Shown here: positions 47,617 through 57,720 of the stretch, in pieces
How positions within the stretch are numbered: the stretch's first letter is position 1
Layout: every line of letters begins with the position of its first letter
Source of the DNA: Morella rubra
Lineage: Eukaryota > Streptophyta > Magnoliopsida > Fagales > Myricaceae
Length of the DNA stretch: 64,000 bases
Direction of reading: 5' to 3'
Assembly: GCA_003952965.2 (NCBI GenBank)
Contig: CM025853.1
Location: 433,596-497,595 of the forward strand
Notes under the pieces: generated by a model
Told to the model about the DNA's origin: nothing
What the model saw: the letters and a program-made list of their open reading frames with translations, nothing else
Database searches by the model: none
Translations under genes and position numbers: made by a program

Positions 47617-48784
47617 GGGAGATGACGAAAATAAATTCCCATTGCAGCTATATTTTCAAATCTACTAATAACCTACTTCTTTGGCATAATGGCATGAGAA
47701 GTGAATAATTCTTTACCAGGTATTTCTTTTCCAGAGAAAGAAGTTTTATTCATGAAGTTGTGATTGTCCACACAATTTCCTGATGCCAAACATTGCTTGG
47801 CTTTCTCCAAGAAAATGCAACCAGTTAACAGTGTCCCAGGAACAATGGCACGAGAAAGGTGACGCAAGCTACCGGCGATTTGATGTGCGACAAAATTGGC
47901 ATCACTAGGGAAAAAGAGAAAATTACAAAAATGGAAAAGATAGTGCTTTGATTTTCTTATATATGTATACCTAATTATTGTAGCCATTCTTGTTCTTTCA
48001 AAATCAAATCAGATATGAAATTTGCAACCTCTACAATTTTATTAGGGTGATAAGAAGTTGCTGCATCAGAGGAGAGAGAGGGTGGGGGTTGATGTTGATG
48101 GGACGGGGATTGTATTTTGGTGTGAAAAAGGCTGTTTCGCGTGTGACACCAAACCCGTCCTAGAATACCCAAGAGTCTTCTAGAGTTGTTCTGGGCACCA
48201 GACAACGAATGCAAGATATTGTGGCCTCCTTGGCATCGGTCATGAGGAGCATGGCAGGTGAAATGTGGTCCAACTCATTAGAATTAAGCAGCAATTCAAG
48301 ATTCAAGTAAACCCTTAAACGATGATTCAACACACCTGATCAATAATATTGTCGTAATCGCCGGCGTTGCTCTTCTTCTTCTTCTTCTTCTTCTTATAAA
48401 CTGAGATTCTCATGCATGAGTTAGGATCACACGGGAATCGTACTTGGATCCTATCGTTCATAATGTCAACAATAGAACAGGAAGTGACATTTTTTAGTGG
48501 TTCTCAATTTCCTACCAGCCCCTAGAAACTTTTTGGCACGATTTCAGATTTTTCTCCTGTGACGGACAAATAAGCTGACTATTGAGGACACAAGTTTTTG
48601 TTTCAGGTTTTTTTTTTTTTTTTTTTTTTTTTGGGCGTGAGGAACAATTCAGGAGTACTAAAGATAAATCGGTCCCTGAAAAGCATGCAATAATTTCATG
48701 TTTTCTTCTCTCGAACTGTCTATGATAAGATCCTTGAGCTAATCCGTCTCCTCTCTAGCACTGGCAATCTCTTACCTTTGCTCC
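47617..48784. other. spacer and 5' flank of unit E
   Basis: 47617-48178 repeats 42321-42882, including the minus-strand RNase H-like remnant at 47673-47987. 48178-48245 matches the 5' flank of C (37232-37300). A (CTT)n tract lies at 48371-48395 and a 25-base T run at 48608-48632. From about 48250 the sequence is unlike the other units, fitting the more diverged unit E. No promoter box can be assigned. Confidence 0.6.
48371..48395. repeat. (CTT)n microsatellite
   Basis: About eight uninterrupted CTT units. Confidence 0.9.
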
Positions 48785-50822
48785 ATGATGTCCAAAATTA
48801 TAATTGTTCTCCTCCATATTCTTATGTGTTTAGAGCATCTGAAAGCACAAACTTGGATCAAAGCAGGTTACTGGTTCTCCAGCAATGAGTTCCCTAGTTC
48901 AGACATAAATTCAGCCCTCTTTACTCACCTTCTTTGTGCTTTTGCCGATTTGAACTCTTCGTCCTACGAGCTCTCTATCTCATCCTCCAACGAGAAATAT
49001 TTCTCCACCTTCACGGACATTGTGAAGCAAAAAAACCCAACAATCACCACACTTCTTGCAATTGCGGGTGGAAATGCAGAATATTCAGTTCTTTCTGCGA
49101 TGGTCAGCAAGGCTTCTTATAGGAAATCTTTCATCGACTCTTCTATAAAGATAGCCAGGTCTTATGGCTTCCAAGGCCTAGATCTATGTTGGGTATCAGC
49201 AAACACAAGCTCCGACATGACCAATATGGGACTGCTTTTCCAGGAGTGGCGAGACACGGTGATTTCTGAGGCAAAAAACTCTGATAGGAAAGAACTGCTC
49301 TTGACTGCTGCTGTTCACTACTCACCAGATGTAGATACTGTTTCTTTTCCAGTGGACTCCATACGGAGTAACTTGAATTGGGTGCATGTCATGGCGTATG
49401 ACTACTATGGGCCTAAGTGGTCAAACATTACGGGTGCTCATGCAGCCTTATACGACCCATCAAGCGAGGCAAACACAGATTTCGGTGTTCGTGCATGGAC
49501 TGATAGGGGCTTGTCTGCTAGCAAGTTGGTGTTGGCTTTGCCTTTCTATGGCTACGCGTGGTCATTAAAGAATCCCAACGACAGCGGTATAGGAGCACCG
49601 GCTACAGGTCCAGCCATTACAAATGACGGATCCATGAGTTATAAGCAAATCAAGGGTTACACTCTGACATATGGGGTTGCAGTCAGATATAATGCTACAT
49701 ACGTAGTGAAGTACAGTACATTTGGATCAGCATGGATCGGCTTTGATGATGCTCAAACTGTTAAGATCAAGGTTTCTTATGCTAGGGAGAAGAAGCTACT
49801 TGGTTACCATGTGTGGCAGGTCGCGTCTGATGACAATTGGGAGCTTTCTCTAGCAGGTAGGAGATACTGTACACCAGAAAATTTATTGGTTCTTCTCTGC
49901 AAAGTACTATCAGAATATTAATCTTCTTGCCTGGACGTTTAAAGAATTCAAATAGGACAATATAATGTTTTCAGCAGAATGCTAAGGAAGTTAACACATA
50001 GCAACCAAATTCTAAAAACACAGAAGGCTACGCAGCAACCAAAAAACCCAAGGCAACCACAGATTAATGGAGCCCATTCAAGATAACACAAGGCAAACAT
50101 AGAATGAAGATTCCAGCCATTCAACTTTTGCAGATTCTCTGGTGTTGGGGGAAGTTTCAGATTAGCAAGTCTGGACTTGATCTGAAACAGAGGATCCTTC
50201 AACACAATAGCAACAATCTTGGACTTCCTACCATGGAGCTGATTTAGTGATTTGATTATAATTTGAATGATCATCTGAGCCATTAGAACTTAAGAAAGCC
50301 AAAATTCACAAGAAGAAAGATTGATTGGGTCACCCGGCTATTGTCAAGATGTCAATGGTCTCCCCCCTTCAATTACTATTATAATATATATACTTTTTTG
50401 GCTTGCTTGTTCATTTTTTTTTTCCCTCTTTGTCCAACAATTTTGCCATGACTCGACTGGCCTTTGGGAAACTAATTTTTTATGACTTCTTGGTTGTCTA
50501 CGAAAGAGATTACACGTCATGAAATGCAAGTTCCTCCGAAGAGTGGGAGTGCAAGAGTAGGATGCCACATGATGAACCATAACATATCTAGTTATGCATA
50601 AAAAGTATAAGAAAGCAAGATCAGAATGACACAGTTATAAGAGCTTTCACATGATCTGTCTTTGATTAACTTATGGAGTTGCATTATCAGCTCAAGAGGA
50701 CAGAAATAAACAACAACCCAAGTGGAGATTGCTAGTGATCATTTTGACAACAACTGCTATTGTTATTCTTGTGCTTGGCCTTGTAATCTTTTACGCAAGG
50801 AGGAGAATCCTCAACTCAAAAG
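48785..50822 (+). CDS. GH18 receptor-like kinase, unit E (diverged, cut by gap)
   Basis: Exon 1 is 48785-49856 (357 codons) and exon 2 is 50691-50822; the remaining exons fall in the N run. The start is ATG-ATG at 48785/48788, followed by a signal peptide (MMSKIIIVLLHILMCLEHLKA, cut before QTW). The GH18 domain differs widely from A-D by eye, yet has the same plan: SALFTHLLCAFADLNSS, GIGAPATGP, MAYDYYGP and WIGFDD. The catalytic stretch is FQGLDLCWVSA (129-139): Val replaces the acid Glu and the Tyr-Pro after it is lost. Its MAYDYYGP is closer to active class V chitinases than the VAYDYHLP of A-D. Exon 2 is nearly the same as in A and B ([18 protein letters not shown], then ARRRIL), although exon 1 is the most diverged, so the gene is mosaic. 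Confidence 0.88.
49948..50283 (-). other. antisense reading frame in intron 1 of unit E
   Basis: A 111-residue minus-strand frame with [40 protein letters not shown] and LKLPPTPENLQKL. The first part also occurs in B (31235 downward). I do not recognise it; it may be a gene fragment caught in the intron. Confidence 0.35.
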
Positions 50823-50840
50823 GTAACCATTTATCTGCTA

Positions 50841-51840
50841 NNNNNNNNNNNNNNNNNNNNNNNNNNNNNNNNNNNNNNNNNNNNNNNNNNNNNNNNNNNN
50901 NNNNNNNNNNNNNNNNNNNNNNNNNNNNNNNNNNNNNNNNNNNNNNNNNNNNNNNNNNNNNNNNNNNNNNNNNNNNNNNNNNNNNNNNNNNNNNNNNNNN
51001 NNNNNNNNNNNNNNNNNNNNNNNNNNNNNNNNNNNNNNNNNNNNNNNNNNNNNNNNNNNNNNNNNNNNNNNNNNNNNNNNNNNNNNNNNNNNNNNNNNNN
51101 NNNNNNNNNNNNNNNNNNNNNNNNNNNNNNNNNNNNNNNNNNNNNNNNNNNNNNNNNNNNNNNNNNNNNNNNNNNNNNNNNNNNNNNNNNNNNNNNNNNN
51201 NNNNNNNNNNNNNNNNNNNNNNNNNNNNNNNNNNNNNNNNNNNNNNNNNNNNNNNNNNNNNNNNNNNNNNNNNNNNNNNNNNNNNNNNNNNNNNNNNNNN
51301 NNNNNNNNNNNNNNNNNNNNNNNNNNNNNNNNNNNNNNNNNNNNNNNNNNNNNNNNNNNNNNNNNNNNNNNNNNNNNNNNNNNNNNNNNNNNNNNNNNNN
51401 NNNNNNNNNNNNNNNNNNNNNNNNNNNNNNNNNNNNNNNNNNNNNNNNNNNNNNNNNNNNNNNNNNNNNNNNNNNNNNNNNNNNNNNNNNNNNNNNNNNN
51501 NNNNNNNNNNNNNNNNNNNNNNNNNNNNNNNNNNNNNNNNNNNNNNNNNNNNNNNNNNNNNNNNNNNNNNNNNNNNNNNNNNNNNNNNNNNNNNNNNNNN
51601 NNNNNNNNNNNNNNNNNNNNNNNNNNNNNNNNNNNNNNNNNNNNNNNNNNNNNNNNNNNNNNNNNNNNNNNNNNNNNNNNNNNNNNNNNNNNNNNNNNNN
51701 NNNNNNNNNNNNNNNNNNNNNNNNNNNNNNNNNNNNNNNNNNNNNNNNNNNNNNNNNNNNNNNNNNNNNNNNNNNNNNNNNNNNNNNNNNNNNNNNNNNN
51801 NNNNNNNNNNNNNNNNNNNNNNNNNNNNNNNNNNNNNNNN
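50841..51840. other. assembly gap, 1000 N
   Basis: The round length suggests a placeholder of unknown true size. Unit E exons 3-7 would be expected here. The sequence right of the gap does not continue any GH18-RLK unit. Confidence 0.98.
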
Positions 51841-54030
51841 AGGCTTTTCTTTCAGGCTCATAATTCTCACTCTATATATAGGAATCCTTCGCATTCAGTC
51901 ATTCACCGAAGGAGGAAGAAGAAGAAGAAGAAAGCTTTGGGCGGTGAGAAAGTATCTCAATACAGTTAAAGTAAGAGGTATGCCTCAAAAACTACTACGA
52001 ATTCAGGTTTTTCTTTGCTATGAGAAACTATTTGAATTTCTGCTACACTTCTTTCTCTTTTTTATCCACGTTTTGGATTCTCTTATTCGTCAAGAATTAA
52101 GTGATATGTTGTTAGATCTTCTGCAACATTAGGGGTTCGTTTCCAACCCCCTAGTCTCCAAGATCCGGAATCCCAACCCGTCAAGATCCACTTTACTGCA
52201 TATTCACTTTTATCACCCACACTCTCAGTCCTTATTCTTTTTAAGAATATCTTTTCTTATAATGATTATATATGAAAAAAAAAAATGGATGTATGTATAT
52301 ATATTTTTTTACATCCAATTTTTTTTTAGTTTGTAAAAATGGTGGAGCAATTGGAAAAGATATTTAAGGAGATGTTTGAGAGTGAAAATTTCGGCCCCTA
52401 ATAAGATAACTCTCTAAAATTCTCTTTCTCCATTAAATTATCACTTTTCACTTCAAATAAATATAAAAAATTCATTCAAATCATCTCCCTCTTCACTTTT
52501 TCACCAACTCTAACCCCTCAAAATTTTTACAACCAAAATTATTTTCATTCTTCAAGGCTCATGGGCCTGATTGTAAAGAAAGTTTTGGTGAGGGTAATTG
52601 TTTATGAATTTTTATATTTTTATCATAGAAAACAAAGTTAATGATGAGATCAAAAAATTTATTGGGGATTGAAAAGGATTTTGGAGGAAAAATTTATGTT
52701 TGGCTGAGAAATTGATTTTGAAATCAAAAAATATTTTTAAAAAAGGTAACTAAACATAGCCTGTTTTTATCCATTCCACATTAGGAATATGTGCCAATGT
52801 GGATTTATATGCTTTGGGATCATTTCTCTATGAGCTAGCTTTTGAAGGTGAGTTGTACTAAGCCATAGGGTTGTGCATTGGGTTGCTCGTGGTGGTTCCT
52901 TTCCCCCACTGGCACCGCCCATGCCTGTGTCACTCAAATGGGTGCCATTACCGATCGCATTTAGGTTGGTAACTGGTACCGATCGATACCGGTGTTAGCG
53001 ACATTGGTGAGCGGTTACCACAGAGAGAGAGAGAGAGAGAGAGAGAGATCGAAGGTCGAGGACGACGGGAGGGAAGGAATTAGGGAAAATATGATTTTTT
53101 TGAAGGAAAAAAAAAACCTTTAAACGAACCCCGCCAATATCCCCAACTTTTGGCGATATTGGCTATTGGTACAGGTGCCGATACCAGCAGCAGTAATGTT
53201 AACCGACACTTCGCCGACACCGATGAACACCCCAACTAAACCACATAACAAACGATATTAGAACCTACACCTTATCTTTCAGTCGTAATCGTGTAGCACA
53301 AGGGTGACGTCAGTATTATAGTGTACAGTGGTCAATTGAGGCTGGGAAGACCCTAGGTGGTGTTTGGAGCCAAAATTTTGAGCTCTTAAAATTTCCATCC
53401 CAATAAAATAACTATCCAAAATTCTCTTTCTTCACATCAAATTATCACTTTTCACTCCAAAAAATATAAAAAATACATTTAAATCATTTATCTCTTCACT
53501 TTTTTACCAACTTCAACACCCCAACATTTTAAACACTTCAACATTTTCACAATCAAACACCACCTAGTGCACAACGAGCTTGCGTGGAAGTTGATGTTGC
53601 GGGACATGGTAAAATGTTACGGTCTATTTGTCCCACATTGGTAGTATAGTATACTTGTGTGAGGTTTATATGCCTTGGATTCCTTTCCCCTTTGAGCTAG
53701 TTTTTAGAGATGAGTTATTTAAAGGCAAATGTGGGGTTTAAACTATATTTTATTTTTGAAATGAGCAAAAATTAGGCTATGTGGCACAATTGAGGGAAGA
53801 AAAATAGGTTATAAGACACAATATTGATGGTCAGATCCCATCATTGAGCACATATTGATGAATTTTTATAAGAGTTGGGCATTATCATATTAAGATCTTA
53901 ATTGTCTCCATGGTAACATTTTACATTCTAAAAGAGCACTCATGAAGGATGTAGACTAGACAATTCTTAGGTTGTGTTTGTCCTGATTTTAGCTCTGACT
54001 TCAAGAGGATCACGAGGATACATATAGCAG
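51841..54030 (+). other. probable promoter, leader and long intron before the ELM2 gene
   Basis: A TATA-like CTATATATAG at 51873 is followed by a CT/GAA-rich leader (51895-51975) and a possible donor near 51975, which would fit a 5' leader exon of the gene at 54031. The frame at 50729-52132 is an artefact of the N run. 52136-54030 is AT-rich with MITEs and a (GA)n tract (53022-53048). No other gene is seen. Confidence 0.4.
53353..53567. mobile_element. MITE of about 215 bases with GGTGGTGTTTGG ends
   Basis: Terminal inverted repeats CTAGGTGGTGTTTG and CAAACACCACCTAG enclose an AT-rich core with caaattatcacttttcactc. A related core lies at 52370-52545. Confidence 0.8.
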
Positions 54031-56771
54031 GAATGGCAACATTGCAAAGTTGTTATGGTCGCAACCATCATGGAAGAAGTGAGAAAGGTATTTTGCCTGA
54101 CTCGCCTTCTGGAAGAAACACATTAGCGTGGTTGAAAGGAATAGCATTGGACCCTTGCCATCCAAAAGCAACCCAGGAATCGTTTCAAAAATTAAGCAAT
54201 CGAAGTCTCAAGCTACGGAAGTCACTATTTTCATGTAATGTGGAATATCGCTCAGTAAGTTCCTAATACCAAACTCAATGACTGTATTGACAATAGTGAA
54301 GTAAGTTTTGGTTTTCATCGATCGTTTAGTTTTTGCCTCTGTAAACGGACCAATATCGATCATCTACAATTTCTTTCTCAAATTGAATGGTACGATTCGA
54401 GTTCACATTGTTTGAAGTTTAATATGAAAAACATTAAATAGTGTACAGAGTTCATGATGTATCTACTTTTCTTCAAATTGCACAATGCAATTTCGATGTA
54501 GAAGGTCTTGATTCTCTCCAAACTACGGGGATCAATGTCACCTTGGAGTCCAAACAATAAAGTTCTTCATATTTAATTCTTAAACTACAAAATTCATTAA
54601 TATTTGCCTCTTATAAGACCTCACAACAAATTTTCTCCCATTTCAAGGATAATTCTAAGGGTTTGAGCCTAACCAACCTCAGTTGGGTTCCTCCCTTGGT
54701 GAGCCACTCCACCCCGCCAAGGAAAGAATCACCTCCCCAACCACTGTGCTAATAGGGTCCCTTGCTATTTTGTGGTGTTTGAGTGTTAAAATTTTGGAAT
54801 GGTTAAAATTTTGGAATGTTGGAGTTTATGAAAAAAGTGAAAAGAGATATAATTTGAATGAATTTTTTATATTTATTATAGTGAAAATGGATGATAGGGA
54901 TGGTTTGATGGGGAGAGAGAATATTTTGTAATTATTATATTAAGCCAAAATTTTAGGTATGGCTAACAAACACCACCAGAATGTGGTTGTTTGGTAGGAG
55001 ATTGAATTTTATTGGAATTTGTGAAAAAATGGAGATAAGATGAGTTGATAGAATTTTTTATATTTAAGTTTTATTGGAGTTTCTGTTAAAGTGTAGTTAG
55101 AATGAAATGATTGACAAATTGAATTCTAGAAGTCAAAAAGTTTAGATTAAATGAGATTGTGTTTGTGTTTAGGGGATTGAGATCTTCTGCAATTTCCTAT
55201 CCGAACTGTATGGTGCGATTTGGAGCGAGATAGACACAACAGTGGACTCTACACCATTTAATGTTGCCCGTATTTGCCTATATAAAGTTTCGGGCTGCAT
55301 GACCCTACAATGAGATCTATTGCTGTGTTTATCTCTCTTCAAATTGCACTATACAATTCAGGTAGAGAACTAATGTTGTATTTGAATGGACTGAAATTTT
55401 TTGTTGTTGGAGATAGTGTAGATTTTCTTGGGATTGGTGAAAAAGTGATTGTAAAAAAAAATTTGTGCCATTTAAACAAGGGGCTGAGTTTACTAGGATT
55501 TTAGTTGAATATTCAGTGAATAACTCTAGGAACTATGTTTTGATTCAGTACACACGTTAAAGTGTGATTCTCCTCCTAATTCTAAGTGGTTTCCCTTTCT
55601 CCCTTTCTTTCTCTATGCGTTTGCCATTTCTATGTAAGCATTGTTTCCCTCCTTCTATCTAGAGAAAGAGAAAATTCGAACGGTTAGCAGAAGGTACTAA
55701 GATGACAGCTGCTTCTACCTTGACTTTGAAAGATTCAGATAACCAGAATAGCATAGAATTGAGGAATACCCAGCTCTATGATGTTTCAAACGTGCCCAAA
55801 TCAGGTGAGCCAAAATACTGTAATCAGCAAACTGTCTTAAACTCACATAGTTGGAGAAGTACGTTGACTTTTGGGGATACTTTCGTGGGAAATATGTCGA
55901 TACTGATATCACCTATAAACATGATGGAACAAGATGTAGTTCTATGAGCAAGGATTTTCCTCCCTCAAATGATAATGATGAATACCTTACTGGTTCAAAC
56001 TCACTGAGTTGGGAAGACATAACCACTAAGGAGTACTCAACACCCACGAATTTCAATGACATGGTTCAAAGTTCAGAGTCCTCAAGCGCGGAGGTGCCCG
56101 CGCATAAGAAGAATCTTCAACAGCCTCTAGGGATCATCGATAGTGTTCAAAAACCTACGGCTGTGGTAGATTTCCTTGATTCAGCAGGGAGATCGATTTC
56201 TCGTGATGATTGTCACCCTAGACCTGTTATACCCATTGGGCCCAACTTTCAAGCTAAAGTTCCTAGGTGGATAGGACCAAACAGGAAGAATAATATACAT
56301 GACGGTGATGTCGATGATTTAGAAACCCTGAAGTGGCTTGGCACCCAAATTTAGCCCAATAGTACTGCAGGCAAAAGCATAAAACCCCCTGCGAAAGCAG
56401 TTGGGAAAGGGAGGCATAAGCTCTGTTCTTGTGCATCTCCCGGATCTCTTAGCTGTAATAGACGACATGTTCTTGAAAGTAGGCTCCTTTTAAAATTTGA
56501 GATTGGTCCTGCTTTCTTGAGTTGGAAGTTTGATAAGATGGGAGAAGCTGTGTTGAAGGCATGGACATCAGAAGAACAATGCAGATTTGAATCTTTTGTT
56601 AAAACGAACCCACTAATGAGAGTAACAAACTTTTGGGAACTAGCCTTGAAGCATTTTCCATCCAAGTCCAAGAAAAGCTTGTTGAGTTATTACTACAATG
56701 TTTACATGCCCAGAAGTATGAGGCTGCAGACCAGATCTTCTCTAGATGACTTATGCAGTGATGATGACTAG
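54031..56771 (+). pseudogene. ELM2/SANT-domain protein gene, copy 1, internal stop
   Basis: 54031-54256 is an exon with NTLAWLKGIALDPCHP, like the N-terminal block of plant ELM2 proteins, ending near GTAAGT at 54257. 55690-55804 is a probable second exon. From 55851 the frame has an acidic/serine-rich part, then the ELM2-like block RPVIPIGPNFQAKVPRWIGP and LKWLGTQI, where the next codon is TAG (56352) in place of the family Trp before Pro. After it the translation resumes with KLCSCASPGSLSCNRRH and the SANT/Myb-like region LKAWTSEEQCRFESFVKTNP, FWELALKHFP and SYYYNVYMPRSM, ending SDDD and TAG at 56769. Such proteins are nuclear and presumably act in histone deacetylase-type complexes. One stop separates the two domains; the exon borders around 55805-55850 are unclear. 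Confidence 0.7.
54771..54977. mobile_element. second MITE of the same family, reverse orientation
   Basis: Ends TGTGGTGTTTGAG and AACAAACACCACC; the core is the reverse complement type of 53353-53567. Remnants of the same core lie at 56870-57000 and 61790-61905. Confidence 0.78.
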
Positions 56772-57720
56772 GCTGAAGACGACGAAACCGAGGTAAGCAC
56801 TAGCCTTTTGTAATTGGCGTAAAGGAAGGGTGGTGTATGCAAACCAATTTTTGGTTAATGGAAGTAGGTGAAAAAATTGGAGATTTTTGGTGTACGGGAG
56901 TAGGTGAAAAAAATGTAGAGAAATGATTTAAATAAATTTTTTATATTTATTGTAATGAAAAGAGATGATTTGATGGGAAGAAAGAGTTTATTTTATAGTT
57001 ACGTTTAAAATCGCGAAGAGTCTATAAGAAGAACCTCAAGGTTTTAAGATGGTTTCCACACAAAACCTGTTCGAGTAGGTTACTCGGATCATTACAATGA
57101 GTTGTCAAAGTCAACAAATGGGTTTATCAATGTTTGAATCACCATTTGTTAGGTTTTTCTTCCTAGTGGATTTCAAGTGGCATTAATAGCCTTGAGTAGT
57201 TTTTTTTAAAGGGTACTTCAAAAGTTTTCTATTTTAGTCAACAAAATATCGTCTCTTTGTGTGATTAGAGTTTGATTTATTTTTTCGCATATTATTTTGT
57301 TGATTGAATTGATATTTTTTCAGAAATAACATAGAAAACTAATATAAAGAATATTATTTTTCTACAAATATTTTACTTGTGTTTCAAAAGTTCAATTTTG
57401 GAAAATTTGATTTTTAGTCAATTTTATACCAATTTCATTTTTAGTCCTAGGTTGACATGGCAAAAATAGTAGTGACTAAGCATTAAAATTCCCTTATTAT
57501 AAATTACATATATAGAATATAGAAACTTTGTGCAAAGGGATTCAAAGACCCGGTCATACTTTTAAAAAGAGCATTCAAAGGCAAGAACATTCTAACGTTG
57601 CCAACACATTAATGAATTTCATCAATAGTCGAGGAGAAACTTTAAGACTAAGCATCTTCCTGGCTCAACCATGTTATTTTTGCCCTCACTTTCTCGGAAG
57701 GTTTCTCCCTTGACTTCCCT
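56772..57720 (+). repeat. 3' flank of ELM2 copy 1, part of a duplicated segment
   Basis: No gene is seen. It contains a MITE core remnant (56870-57000) and, at 57010-57330, a decayed copia-type LTR stretch (cgaagagtctataagaagaa...gtgtgattagagtttg). It is repeated with many small losses at 61683-62625. Confidence 0.65.

Noticed and set aside
50729..52132. Long open frames on both strands across the gap
   Set aside because: They consist mostly of N-derived X residues; only exon 2 of unit E is real.
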